Positions 27,342 through 36,832 are shown, counted from the first letter of the stretch. The stretch: DNA of 64,000 nt from Lentisphaeria bacterium (GCA_016288215.1 JAEEYQ010000006.1:33532-97531), one strand, 5' to 3'. Numbers and translations: made by a program. Notes: generated by a model from the letters alone, not told the origin.

Positions 27342-29018
27342 CTACCGTTTGCGGCGGATGGCCAGCATGGTGATGTCATCGAACTGAGGGGCGTCCATGA
27401 CAAAGTCGTCGATGCCCTTCTTCACGTTCGTGAGGAGGGTTTCGGGGGCGGCGTCGGGGTTCTGGTTGAGCTGATGGAGCATCCGTTCGGTTCCGAAGAG
27501 CTTCTCCGCCGCGTTGGTGGCCTCGGGGACGCCGTCCGTGTAGAGGTAGAGGGCGCCGCCAGCCTCCAGCTGGAGCTCGTATTCGTGATAGCGGATGTTG
27601 TTCATGCCGCCGAGTACCATACCGTGCTTGTCCCGCAGGAGCTGGAAGGAGCCGCCGGGCTGCTGGATGGCGGGGTATTCGTGGCCTGCGTTGGCCGCCG
27701 TCACCTTGCCGGTGGAGATTTCCATGATGCCAATCCATGCGCTGACAAACATGTTGAACTTGTTGTTCTCGCAGAGCTGGTTGTTGACCCGCTCCAGAAT
27801 GTCCTTCGGCGAATGGCCGTGTTCGGCGGAGTTCTTCAGCAGAGTCTTGGCAATGACCATGAACAGGGCGGCGGGCACGCCCTTGCCGGAGACGTCGCCC
27901 ACCACGAGAGCCAGATGATCGGCGTCTAACAGGAAGAAGTCGTAGAGGTCGCCGCCGACCTCCTTGGCAGGGGTCATGGAGGCGAAAATCTCAAATTCAT
28001 CCCGTTCGGGGAAGGGGGGGAAGATGGAGGGCAGCATATTGGCCTGGATGCGGGTGGCCACGTTCAGCTCCGTGCCGATGCGTTCCTTCTCGGCGGTCAC
28101 CGTCGTCAGGTTGACCATGTATTCATTGATGTCGATTTCCATCTGGCGGATGGCCTCATACAGCGTCTCGATTTCGTCGCCAGTGCGGATGGAAAGCTCC
28201 ATGGGAGGCTTCAGGGTCTCCTTGATGTCATCCATGAAGTCTTCCGTGGCCCGAGTCAGCTCATAGAGGGGCTTGCTGATCTTCCAGCGGATGTAGAGGA
28301 GGGCGCCCAAGGCGATGACCACCATCAGGGCAAGAATCTCTATTGTAATGCGGCCGAGGAACTTGTGACGTTGCGCCATGACATCCTCCATGCTGATGTC
28401 CACGCCGACCATGGCGATGGGCTCGTCCTCATCGTCCTTCACGACCTCATAGCCGGAGCAGAGCCAGCCGTATTCGCCGTTGGAGACGGTGGCGTCCACG
28501 CGCATGTTCCGTGTGACGTCCTTGAATTCCGGCTCGTTCTTCTCCGCCTTGCCGAAGGTGGACAGCTCCTCGCTGGGGTCCACCAGCACGATGGAATAGT
28601 CGCCCCTCTGGGTCTGCAGATAGAGGAACTCCACCTCCATGTTCGTGCGGATGGTCTCCAACTGCACTTGCAGCTCAAGGCATGTTTGAAGTAAATCGTT
28701 GTCCGTCAACCACTTAGCTATGTTTGTCTTTGCGCCATTGTCATCCGTCTCATCGTCGTCGTCAGCGTTCGCCTTGTCCGCCAGTTCTCGCAGCTGCGGG
28801 TTGTTGACGGCATCGACCAGAGTTCGGACGGTCGCGGGATTCAGCTGGGCGGCCGTGGTCTGGCCGATGGTGCGCACCAGCTCCTTGTAGAATTTGTCCT
28901 CTGTGTTGCAGTGGACTTGGTAGCTGACGGCGATGGCGACGAAGGCCAGCGTGATGGAGCTGAGGATGACCAGCAGGGTCAGTTTCGCTCCCAAAGTGCT
29001 TTTCCATTTAGATGACAT
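27342..29018 (-). CDS. Membrane-anchored SpoIIE/PP2C-type serine/threonine phosphatase with HAMP-like linker
   Basis: This is a 558-aa protein. One TM segment at about residues 11-32 and a second at about 205-225 enclose a periplasmic sensor region of about 170 residues with an acidic stretch (NADDDDETDDNGAK). A HAMP-like and coiled-coil linker follows, then the SpoIIE phosphatase domain from about 320. Its metal-binding motifs are visible: VGGDLYDFFLL, LVVGDVSGKGVPAALFM, TAANAGHEYPAIQ and FDDITMLAIRRK. Such proteins dephosphorylate an anti-anti-sigma (STAS) protein in partner-switching cascades. A matching kinase-type ATPase domain is fused to the MATE transporter encoded 18 bases upstream, so the two probably oppose each other. 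No STAS protein is visible in the window. An AAAGGA SD precedes the ATG. Confidence 0.88.
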   Translation of the reverse strand: MSSKWKSTLGAKLTLLVILSSITLAFVAIAVSYQVHCNTEDKFYKELVRTIGQTTAAQLNPATVRTLVDAVNNPQLRELADKANADDDDETDDNGAKTNIAKWLTDNDLLQTCLELQVQLETIRTNMEVEFLYLQTQRGDYSIVLVDPSEELSTFGKAEKNEPEFKDVTRNMRVDATVSNGEYGWLCSGYEVVKDDEDEPIAMVGVDISMEDVMAQRHKFLGRITIEILALMVVIALGALLYIRWKISKPLYELTRATEDFMDDIKETLKPPMELSIRTGDEIETLYEAIRQMEIDINEYMVNLTTVTAEKERIGTELNVATRIQANMLPSIFPPFPERDEFEIFASMTPAKEVGGDLYDFFLLDADHLALVVGDVSGKGVPAALFMVIAKTLLKNSAEHGHSPKDILERVNNQLCENNKFNMFVSAWIGIMEISTGKVTAANAGHEYPAIQQPGGSFQLLRDKHGMVLGGMNNIRYHEYELQLEAGGALYLYTDGVPEATNAAEKLFGTERMLHQLNQNPDAAPETLLTNVKKGIDDFVMDAPQFDDITMLAIRRKR

Positions 29019-29036
29019 CGTGGGGTTCCTTTGTCG

Positions 29037-30773
29037 TTAAACCATGACCATCAAGGCGTTGAAGCCCTGATACCGCCGATAGTAGAATTGTTTGGATTTC
29101 TTTTTCAGCATGCGGATGCCGATGCTGTTCATGTAGTCCTGGCTGGAGATGTCTGCGTTCTGTCCATTCATGGTGAAGGGATTGAAGGAGACGGCGCTGT
29201 CGCGGAGATGCATGATGAAATCTGTTTCATTGTCCTGCAAAACAGTGACTTGGATATATTCGTCCGACTTGCCGGTGAAGGCGTTTTGGATGATGGCGGT
29301 GCAGACTTCCTCCACGGCCATGTTGACCACGTTGATTTGTTTTGAGGTGGCGCCATGCTCTTCGCAGAAGGCGACGATGCCCTTCAGCAGGGCGGCGATG
29401 TCCTTGTCGTTGTTGATGAGCATGTAGGAGAACACGGGCTTGTCGATGGTGGTGTAGCGTTTCATGGGCTTCAGGACTATGAAGAGGGCGAGGAAGGAGC
29501 CGAAGATGGCGGCCAGGGAGATGGCGTGCCACACATAGAGGGGGTTGATGATGCCCAGAATCAGCGTCAGAGGCAGCAGCACGGCCATGTAGCGGACGGT
29601 GATGAGGATGCCGGCAAGCTTTTCGGCGTTGATGCTCTGAAGAAAGCCGGCGACGATGGTGATGGCGGCGTCAAAGAGGACGCTGATGCAGAAGACGCGG
29701 ATGGCGAAGACGGCGGGGGGCTGATTCATGCCGAACATGGTCGCGGCCCAGTCGGCGCGCCACGCCAGCACGGCGGCCAGCGCTGCGGAAAGGCCGCCGC
29801 CCCACCATAGCGCCTGATGGAAGGCGTCCATCAGCGCCTGCATATTATGCTCCACGTAGAAGGTGGCGGTGAGGGGGAGCATGGCGTCCGTCGCCGCGCG
29901 GGACATGCTGCGGGTGAGGTACCAGATGTTGAGAATCACGTCGAAAATGGCCACGTGAAGGGCTGCGTCTTTGCCAGATAGACGAAGAAGCAAGTTGTTG
30001 ACCAGTAGCTCAAAGCAGAAATGGAACAGCTCCTGGACGGAGGTGGCCAGGCCCAGACTGGCCAGTTTTGCGGTCTGATGGAGAGATGCCTTGTTCGGCA
30101 GGACCAGCCGGAGCCTCAGCACGTGGCCGGGGGTGAAAAAATGGATGGACATGATGGCCACGTTGATGCTCAGCGCGATGACGGTCGCCCAAATGGAGCC
30201 CTGCACACCCCATTGCCATTTCAGGACGAAAAGGCAGTTAAGCAGCACGTCCAGCAGGCTTCCAACCACCATGCCGACGGTGGCCAGCAGCTGGTCGTTG
30301 TCGCTGCGGAGGAAGTCATACAGATAGAGGTATAGGAAGAAGATGGGCGTGAAGTCCAGCAGAATCCGGCTGCAGTGGAGGCAGGCGTGGTAAAGCTCTC
30401 CATTGGCTTCCGTGACGCCCAAGGCGAACATCAGGGGGCGAAGCAGCACATTGCCCGCGATGGCGATGAGCACCGCCAACCCCATCAGCTGGAAGAGCAT
30501 GCCGTTGAACACATGATTGGCCTCCGCCTCCTTGCCGTCTCCCATGAGCTGGCTGAACCGGATGGAGCCGCCCAAGGCAAAGGCATAGGCGATGACGTTG
30601 AAGAGGATGTAAAGGGGCGTGATGATGCCCAAGACCGCCAGTCCGCTTTCGTGGGTGCTATGCCCAATGGTCACGGCATCAATGACATCGGAAAACGCGA
30701 TGCATAGCCCGACCAGAACCGCCGGCCAGAACAGGCGGTGAAACATGCGATGACTGAAAAAGTGGCTATGCAT
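29037..30773 (-). CDS. MATE-family transporter fused to an anti-sigma-factor-type HATPase domain
   Basis: This 578-aa protein has residues of about 1-440 forming a MATE/MOP-type transporter with about 12 hydrophobic segments (AVLVGLCIAFSDVIDAVTIG, GSIRFSQLMGDGKEAEA, FLYLYLYDFLRSDNDQ). The last 140 residues are soluble and match the RsbW/SpoIIAB-like GHKL ATPase fold: an N-box-like INVVNMAVEEVCTAIIQNAF, then DFIMHLRDSAVSFNPF and NSIGIRMLKKKS. The start at 30773 is one base beyond the stop of the DUF2156 gene, with GGAG upstream, so translation is coupled. The longer frame to 30806 would overlap that gene. The fusion suggests that the transporter senses or is gated by a phosphorylation switch shared with the SpoIIE phosphatase downstream. 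The substrate is unknown. Confidence 0.82.
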   Translation of the reverse strand: MHSHFFSHRMFHRLFWPAVLVGLCIAFSDVIDAVTIGHSTHESGLAVLGIITPLYILFNVIAYAFALGGSIRFSQLMGDGKEAEANHVFNGMLFQLMGLAVLIAIAGNVLLRPLMFALGVTEANGELYHACLHCSRILLDFTPIFFLYLYLYDFLRSDNDQLLATVGMVVGSLLDVLLNCLFVLKWQWGVQGSIWATVIALSINVAIMSIHFFTPGHVLRLRLVLPNKASLHQTAKLASLGLATSVQELFHFCFELLVNNLLLRLSGKDAALHVAIFDVILNIWYLTRSMSRAATDAMLPLTATFYVEHNMQALMDAFHQALWWGGGLSAALAAVLAWRADWAATMFGMNQPPAVFAIRVFCISVLFDAAITIVAGFLQSINAEKLAGILITVRYMAVLLPLTLILGIINPLYVWHAISLAAIFGSFLALFIVLKPMKRYTTIDKPVFSYMLINNDKDIAALLKGIVAFCEEHGATSKQINVVNMAVEEVCTAIIQNAFTGKSDEYIQVTVLQDNETDFIMHLRDSAVSFNPFTMNGQNADISSQDYMNSIGIRMLKKKSKQFYYRRYQGFNALMVMV

Positions 30774-30774
30774 A

Positions 30775-31626
30775 TCACTCCATGGTGAAAACCGCGCTGT
30801 ACGCATTCAGGAAGCCGCTGGGGTGCAGGCGGTTCTTCATTTCTCTCATGCCCGTGTCTCCCATATCCTCCTCCAGATCGATGGTTGAATAGCGGCTCTC
30901 CAGGCGTTTGGCATGCTCATGATAGCAGACCGCGATGGCGTCCGGAGAGACGCCGGAGGCGAATTTGCAGAGGGCGATGGTGTAGACGTCCTCGGAATTC
31001 TCGTAGCCGAGACTGAAGGCGTTGCCGGCCGCCGTCTCCATGAGGATTCCGTTCATGCCCAGGGCTTCCATGTGGCGGATCCCCTCGCGGGCGGCAACCG
31101 TGTCCGCTTCGTCGCCTTTCTGCTGGGCCCATTCCTCCACAATGTTGAGCAACGTCCCCTGGTCATTTGGCGTAACTTCCCTAATGGTATAGGGATCGCT
31201 CTTTGCAAACGCGTTTCGCTTCCGATGGATGGCGCGACAGGTGGTCTTGGTGGGATGGGCGAAGATGCCGCAGTCGTAAAGGTACTCGCTGTCGTCCGGC
31301 TCATGCTGCACCTGAAAACCGTCCCACTTTTGGAGCCATTTCGCCTGCTGTTCCGTTAAGTACTTGATGCAGAATGACTTATGTTGTTTAAGCAACTCTT
31401 CTAGAACCGTCTTGCAGGCGGCTTCCTCTCCGCAGGGGAAGAAATAGCCGTCCATCTGACGGCTGTGGACGATGGCGACGTGTTCGTCGCCGGCAATGGT
31501 CAGCCCGAACGTCTGTCGCCACATGAACAGCGACGGGAAGGCATAGGCGGTCAGGGGATAGGCCTCCGGATCACGGAGCCGCTCGAGCCAGCTTTTGTCT
31601 TCCAATGTGATGTTTCGGAATCCCAT
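30775..31626 (-). CDS. DUF2156 (phosphatidylglycerol lysyltransferase C-terminal-like) protein
   Basis: This 283-aa protein has a GNAT-like double domain: NITLEDKSWLERLRDPEAY at the N-terminus, YFFPCGEEAACK, FCIKYLTEQQAKWLQKW, the motif YDCGIFAHPTKTTCRAIHRK, and late STIDLEEDMGDTGMREMK. These are features of DUF2156 proteins, a family related to the aminoacyl-transfer domain of MprF and to FemX enzymes, often of unproven function. It is the first gene of a minus-strand set and its stop codon lies one base from the MATE-ATPase start. It may modify a lipid or peptide substrate moved or monitored by the transporter; this is inference from gene order. No SD is obvious before the ATG at 31626. Confidence 0.75.
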   Translation of the reverse strand: MGFRNITLEDKSWLERLRDPEAYPLTAYAFPSLFMWRQTFGLTIAGDEHVAIVHSRQMDGYFFPCGEEAACKTVLEELLKQHKSFCIKYLTEQQAKWLQKWDGFQVQHEPDDSEYLYDCGIFAHPTKTTCRAIHRKRNAFAKSDPYTIREVTPNDQGTLLNIVEEWAQQKGDEADTVAAREGIRHMEALGMNGILMETAAGNAFSLGYENSEDVYTIALCKFASGVSPDAIAVCYHEHAKRLESRYSTIDLEEDMGDTGMREMKNRLHPSGFLNAYSAVFTME

Positions 31627-31980
31627 CTATATGCGCCAGAGAGAGTTATGCTTTATTGGCAGGGGCCGCCTTGCCCCGCCAGTTGATTTCAGAATGCGGA
31701 TTGCGATTCAATCGGTTACGCAATATTTGCCAATCGCTGTCCACTCATCGGTTTGGTCAACATATTGAATATATCACAAATGCCCTGATTTTCCATGTCC
31801 TTACCCACAAAAATCATGCCAAATGCGTATAAAATGAATGTCTGCAATCCTTCACATGCCAATGGCAATTTGCTGTTTTCAGGATAGATTAACGGACAGG
31901 CATTTCCGCTGGCGTCTCTCGCGTTGAGCGCCTGCTGCGCGATCTGTCCATGTGGCGAAGTAATAACTCCTTTTCCCAGA
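31627..31980. other. Divergent intergenic region (354 bases)
   Basis: This stretch separates the minus-strand DUF2156 operon from the plus-strand glycosyltransferase gene and must contain both promoters. It is AT-richer in the middle (about 31700-31880). I could not single out a reliable -35/-10 pair, and no RNA gene is evident. Confidence 0.4.
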
Positions 31981-33150
31981 ATGACTTATCAATTTATCCA
32001 GCCCCCATTGGAAGCCCCCGCCCGCTCGCATCCCATCGGTCAGTCCCGACCATCGCGCCTGCAATCCGACCAGAGGGTCTTCTTCGGCTCCACGCACATT
32101 GACAACGGCGGCTGCTCCTACTACCGCATCCTATTCATATCTCAGCTGCTGTCACAGATTTACGATCATGTGTTTTGCTGTGACGCTCGCCTCCGCTTCA
32201 CCGCCGCGGAGCTTTTTCCGCTGCTCTCGTCCTATCGCCTCCAGCGTGCATGCAGTCTTCGGGACCTCCCATGGTTCCATGACGTGATTCTGACGGCGAA
32301 ACGGCGGCATGGATTCTCTGTCATCTACGAAATCGACGACGTTTTGGTCCGTGATGACATTCCCCTCTACAACTGCTACCGCGACATCTTTCAGGAGGGG
32401 GCGGAGGCGATTCCCGCCTATATGAACGGAAGTGACGTCATCACCGTCACTTGCGACCAGCTGGCGGACTATTATTCCACGAAATTTGGCATCCCGCGAA
32501 GCAAATTCCATGTCATTCCGAATTATCTGCCCCGCTATTTCTTCGACTCCTACGATGAAGCTGTCATTTTGGATCGTATCCGTGGGCAAAAGATGCGCCG
32601 TCCGCGCCTCTGCTTCTCCTGTGGCCCGTCACATGTTGATGTGCGACGCACGGGCGCGGGAGACGATTTTGACGGCATGGTGGACTGGATCGTGGAGAAC
32701 CGCAAACGGTATCAGTTCATCTTCCATGGCGGCTTCCCGCCGACCCTCGAATCAATTGCCGACGACGTTATCCGCATTCCCGCTGGCCCGTTTTTGGACT
32801 ATCCGCGTGTCCGTCGGTCTATTCGCGCCGACCTCTTCATCCAGCCGCTGCGGCGCTCCGTCTTCAACGAATGCAAGAGCCCGATCAAGCTGCTGGAGTC
32901 ATGGGCGGAAGGCACTCCCGCTTTCGTGCAGAACTTGGGCACGTATCGGCAGCTCGCCCCCGAGGCCTGCTTCGACACGTCGGATACTCTTGACCGCCAA
33001 ATTGACGCCCTCTTCGCTGATACGGACGCCCAATTTGAGCTCATCCGTCGCAACTACATCCGCATGAACGATTTCTGGCTTGACAACCATCTGGATGATT
33101 GGCTCGCCGTGATGATGCCGACAGAAAAGGAATTAGGAATTAGAAATTAG
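31981..33150 (+). CDS. GT-B-type glycosyltransferase (group 1/GT4-like)
   Basis: This 389-aa cytoplasmic protein starts at MTYQFIQPPLEAP; the open frame upstream of 31981 is not family-like. Glycosyltransferase features are GGCSYYRILFISQLLSQ near the N-terminus, VIYEIDDVLVRDDIP, VITVTCDQLADYY, FHVIPNYLPRYFF, a mid linker, then LFIQPLRRSVFNECKSPIKL and LESWAEGTPAFVQNLGTY, where the E of NECKSPIK corresponds to the EX7E nucleotide-sugar site. Together with the convergent TibC-like/GT2 gene it may build glycans on surface proteins. The final residues ELGIRN and the TAG stop come from a repeat element that begins at about 33131, so the original C-terminus was probably replaced or extended. Confidence 0.8.
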   Translation: MTYQFIQPPLEAPARSHPIGQSRPSRLQSDQRVFFGSTHIDNGGCSYYRILFISQLLSQIYDHVFCCDARLRFTAAELFPLLSSYRLQRACSLRDLPWFHDVILTAKRRHGFSVIYEIDDVLVRDDIPLYNCYRDIFQEGAEAIPAYMNGSDVITVTCDQLADYYSTKFGIPRSKFHVIPNYLPRYFFDSYDEAVILDRIRGQKMRRPRLCFSCGPSHVDVRRTGAGDDFDGMVDWIVENRKRYQFIFHGGFPPTLESIADDVIRIPAGPFLDYPRVRRSIRADLFIQPLRRSVFNECKSPIKLLESWAEGTPAFVQNLGTYRQLAPEACFDTSDTLDRQIDALFADTDAQFELIRRNYIRMNDFWLDNHLDDWLAVMMPTEKELGIRN

Positions 33151-33589
33151 GAATTTGTCGTGATGGTTTAGAACGCCATATTTTAAATTTGCAATTAGGA
33201 ATTAGGAATTAGGAATTTGTCGTGATGGTTAGAACTCCATAGATGTAATTCGGCCCCGTTGGGGCCGTCAAATCAGAGGAGGAACATTTATCCCCGGGTC
33301 TCGCTTTGCTCGACCCGAGGTTACGTAAATTTGGCCCTTTCAGGGCCTTATAAAACACATGACATGTATGTTCACATGCCATCGTGCCCCCAAAGAGCCG
33401 CAACGCGGCTCAATTGAGGTAACCCCGGGTTGATCCGCCTCCGCTAAAGCTACGGCGGGACAAGGCGTAGCGAAACCCGGGGGCAAGGTCTCACCCCATG
33501 GCTCCACGGCCCCAACGGAGCCGAATTACGACCATGGCGTTCTGAACCATCACGACAAATTCCTAATTCCTAATTTCTAATTCCTAATT
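33131..33589. mobile_element. MITE-like non-coding element with ~50-bp inverted ends between convergent genes
   Basis: The left end (33131-33179) and the right end (33534-33589) are near-perfect inverted copies: each reads AATTAGGAATTAGAAATTAG from the outside, then AATTTGTCGTGATGGTT and AGAACGCCAT. A second left copy lies at 33192-33239. Inside, GTAATTCGGCCCCGTTGGGG (33245-33268) pairs with 33506-33529. Further palindromes fill the middle (GGCCCTTTCAGGGCC, GAGCCGCAACGCGGCTC, CCCCGGGTT/AACCCGGGGG). There is no transposase. Both outer ends lie inside the last codons of the flanking genes and supply both TAG stops. It resembles MITE or REP-type elements; it could also act as a bidirectional terminator. 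Confidence 0.78.
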
Positions 33590-36500
33590 CTTTCATGCTT
33601 TTGGCCACCCATGATGGAAGGCGGTAATACGCGTCGCGCGCCTCACGGTAACGCTGACGTAGGTCAGGCGGGATGGGTTCTTTTCGGCGGGAAAGGGAGA
33701 GCAGCATGGCGTTGAGAATCGACAGACGGCATTGCGGGATGTCCGCGAAACGCGTAAGTGCCTCCGCCGCATAGGCGTCCAACTCCTTATACAGGCCGGC
33801 GACGTGCAGCAGCCGGATGTAGATGTCCGGCAGATCGGGGTCGTCTGGAAACTCGCGCAGCGCCACGTCCATGATCGGACGCCACACGGCCATGTCCTTC
33901 TGATTGAGATACACCGTCGCCCCCATCAGGCCGCGCACGATGCGATGATCCGGCCCGTTGACGTCTGGAATGTCGCCTTTCAGAATCCGGTTGTAGAGGT
34001 CGGCGTGCGCGGCGCAGGCTTCCTGAGTGATCCATGGGTCCCAGTTGAACTTCGGCTTTTCCGCTGTGATTTGCTGCGGATGCATGCGGTAGAGCGTGCG
34101 CGGCTGTGGGTCGAAGTAAAGGTCGTGCGTTTGGGCCAGACGTGTGAAAAGATAGATGTCGTCCAGGCCGGACATCTTGTCGCCGTGGACTTCCCGAAAG
34201 CCTCCCGCCTCCAGAAGCGGCCCACGGCGAAAGAAGGTGGCGTTGACGTTGACTTTTGGGGCGAAGAACGCGGTGAAGGGCGAGAAGCGGGAGCCGTGGA
34301 TTCTATGCAGGTAGCCTTTGTCGTTGCTGAACAGATACTTAGGGGCATAGCTGGCCGCCTGTTCCGGATGGGAGTCCATGAAGGCGACGACCTGCTGCAC
34401 ATCGAAGGGAAGCATGAGGTCATCGTGGTCGAAGCTGACGATGTAGTCGCCGCGCGAACGGTCGATGAGGACGTTGCGGGATCGCGCCACGCCCAGGTTC
34501 TCGCGGTCATGGAACACACGAACCATGTCGCGGTTTTCAGCGGCAAGCTGATCCAGAAGCGAATCCAGGCCGGGTTCGGGCGACGCGTCGTTGCGCAGCA
34601 GAATCTCCGTCCGTCCATAGGGGGCGAAGGCGCGGACGATCGACTCCACGCAGGGGCGCAGATAGCCGCCCCGAAACACTGAAATGATGACGGAGACGCG
34701 GGTTTCCGGCACGACGCGAATGGCTGGCTGGCTGTCAGTGACGGGATGGAGTTCCGCCCATGCGTTCAATACCGTGCCTGGAACGGAGCCGCTCTGCGGC
34801 GCGGGACTGGAGGCGTCCCCATCATATGAAAGAATTTGTATCTCATTGGTATCCAATATATTACAACTTTTAAGCCGCTTCTCCATGTCGGTGGCGGAAA
34901 GCGAAACGGTTCCTTCCGCCGTGCGCACGAAGTCCGTTCGAAGCAGAGTCCCCGACGGATTTTGCAGGCTGCGTTCCGCCGCGCCGACGAGGCCGCTCTT
35001 GCCGAAGCGATATCTTCCGATGCACAGTGTGGCGTCGTTCGTCTGGGCCTCCAGCTGTTCCACATATTGTTGGAAATGAAAGTCTTCCAGCAGAATGTCG
35101 CCGGTGGAGCACAGGAAGAGATAGCGTCCGGCGGGCCGCGGCGTTTGGGAGAAAAAGGATATCAGGTCGGGATGTCTTCGTCGCCATTCGTCCAGCAGAA
35201 TCTTCTGCGTTGCGTCGGCGACGGCGTCCGACGGAATGAGAATCTCCGCGTTGGCGTATTCAGAGGCGGCGGCGGCAAGGGCTTCCATGGCGGCGGCGAG
35301 AACGGATTCGGGAACGGCGTCGGGCTGCAGCAGGATGGAGAGCGGTGGCGCGAGACGTCGCCGCACGCAGGGGATGCGGTTCAGCTGTTCGACGACCATG
35401 GCCGTCGTGATGGTCTTGGTGCATTCGATTTCGCGCGGGGTTCCGTGATGACGCGGACACCAGACGGGGGCCTTTGAGTCGAAGAAGCAGGAGGTGTCGT
35501 TCCAGCATCCGTGGCAGAAGTTCTTGTTGAAGACGCGGTAGGGCGTCGGAAACTCCGCCCCGTCGTGGGTGAAGCCCGCGATCATCACCACGGGGACGCG
35601 GCAGCACCAGGCAAGCCAGCTGAGGCCGCTGGGCAGGCCGATGAAGAACGCGGCGTGCTGCAGGAGCGCGATGCGTTCGGAAAGTGGTTTGAATCCCGTA
35701 AAGTCCTCCGCCTCCGACGGCACGGCGTAGCGCTGCCCCGCAAAGCGCAGATCGTGGTCGCGGTCAATGACCAGCACGCGGAATCCGAGCCGCTTCAGAT
35801 AGCGGCAGACTTGGTTCCATCCGTCCGGATAGTTCCAGAACTTCGAGGGATTCGTCGCCATCGTCGCGATGACGACAAACGGCTCTTCAAACGGCCGCGG
35901 CGCATCCAGCTTCAGCCGCGTTCGCCGCGGAACCTCCCGCACCCCGAGAATGCGGGCGATGGAGCCCTGCATGCCAAAATACTGATGTTCGGAGGGACGC
36001 CACGACAGGCGGTCTTTCGGGAAGGTCGCGCAGTAATAGGCGGCGTAGAAGCCCTCGCAGGTCGGATGCGAGTCCACGGGAAGAAAATGAAGTTCGGGAT
36101 ACTGCTCCTTCACAAGACGGATCAGCCATTCGCCGCAGACGCAGGTCACGTCGGCGTGATGCTCCACGCGGAACGCCTCCGCATACGGAAGCCAGGCCAG
36201 ATTGTCCCCCAGACCGCCGTCGGGAATCACGATCATCACTTTTTTGCCGACGCAGTCGTAGTCGTGGCGCGCAAGCAGGTTGCCCGTGGCGCGGTCAATA
36301 AGCTCTAAACGATAGCGGATGAAGTACTTACGCTCGCCGACTATCATTTGGTTCGGCTTCAGGTCCAGCTCTTCCAGCAGCGTCTGGCTTTCCCAATCGT
36401 AGACGCGAAGCCGGCATGGCGGCATTTCCGCGGGAATCTTGACGCGATAACCGTGGTTGAAGTCGAAGCGCAGGCCGCCTTCCGCCTCCATGACCGGAAG

Positions 36501-36701
36501 CGTCGTCAGCTGGATCATCGACTTGAAATTGCGCGGGTCCGGTCCGATTTCGGGACCGATGCGCGGCGCTGCCGCTTTCTGTGGCCCCTGATGGATAACG
36601 AGGTTGGTCGGCGGCTCCGTGGCCATGGTGTAGACTGATTTTGCGGAAGTCGGCCCAACCGAAAGACTTGCCGTTGGATTGATTTCGTATTTGGTTGCCA
36701 T
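33570..36701 (-). CDS. TibC-like autotransporter O-heptosyltransferase fused to a GT2 glycosyltransferase
   Basis: This is a 1043-aa protein. Residues of about 80-420 resemble the autotransporter strand-loop-strand O-heptosyltransferases (TibC/Aah): VMIVIPDGGLGDNLAWLPYA, SKFWNYPDGWNQVCRYLKRL, HAAFFIGLPSGLSWLAWCCR, then the Cys motif NFCHGCWNDTSCFFDSK with VWCPRHHG and REIECTKTI, the pattern that binds iron in TibC. About 440-640 is a degenerate glycosyltransferase-like part. About 680-930 is a canonical GT2 domain (VSVIISVFRGGYLRPCVESI, DYIVSFDHDDLMLPFD with DxD). The start at 36701 follows GGGGAG. It should glycosylate strand-loop-strand surface repeats such as those encoded at 62679. ELGIRN and its stop at the C-terminus derive from the adjoining repeat element. 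Confidence 0.85.
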   Translation of the reverse strand: MATKYEINPTASLSVGPTSAKSVYTMATEPPTNLVIHQGPQKAAAPRIGPEIGPDPRNFKSMIQLTTLPVMEAEGGLRFDFNHGYRVKIPAEMPPCRLRVYDWESQTLLEELDLKPNQMIVGERKYFIRYRLELIDRATGNLLARHDYDCVGKKVMIVIPDGGLGDNLAWLPYAEAFRVEHHADVTCVCGEWLIRLVKEQYPELHFLPVDSHPTCEGFYAAYYCATFPKDRLSWRPSEHQYFGMQGSIARILGVREVPRRTRLKLDAPRPFEEPFVVIATMATNPSKFWNYPDGWNQVCRYLKRLGFRVLVIDRDHDLRFAGQRYAVPSEAEDFTGFKPLSERIALLQHAAFFIGLPSGLSWLAWCCRVPVVMIAGFTHDGAEFPTPYRVFNKNFCHGCWNDTSCFFDSKAPVWCPRHHGTPREIECTKTITTAMVVEQLNRIPCVRRRLAPPLSILLQPDAVPESVLAAAMEALAAAASEYANAEILIPSDAVADATQKILLDEWRRRHPDLISFFSQTPRPAGRYLFLCSTGDILLEDFHFQQYVEQLEAQTNDATLCIGRYRFGKSGLVGAAERSLQNPSGTLLRTDFVRTAEGTVSLSATDMEKRLKSCNILDTNEIQILSYDGDASSPAPQSGSVPGTVLNAWAELHPVTDSQPAIRVVPETRVSVIISVFRGGYLRPCVESIVRAFAPYGRTEILLRNDASPEPGLDSLLDQLAAENRDMVRVFHDRENLGVARSRNVLIDRSRGDYIVSFDHDDLMLPFDVQQVVAFMDSHPEQAASYAPKYLFSNDKGYLHRIHGSRFSPFTAFFAPKVNVNATFFRRGPLLEAGGFREVHGDKMSGLDDIYLFTRLAQTHDLYFDPQPRTLYRMHPQQITAEKPKFNWDPWITQEACAAHADLYNRILKGDIPDVNGPDHRIVRGLMGATVYLNQKDMAVWRPIMDVALREFPDDPDLPDIYIRLLHVAGLYKELDAYAAEALTRFADIPQCRLSILNAMLLSLSRRKEPIPPDLRQRYREARDAYYRLPSWVAKSMKELGIRN

Positions 36702-36832
36702 GGTGCGGTAACTCCCCTGTCGGCAATAATGTAGCATCGGGTTTCAAGAATGACAGCGGAGCAGGGGAAATTTGGTTTCGGAGGCAGGCCGACAATCGTC
36801 TTCGTTTACATGGCCGTGGTGGAATGTGTCTT

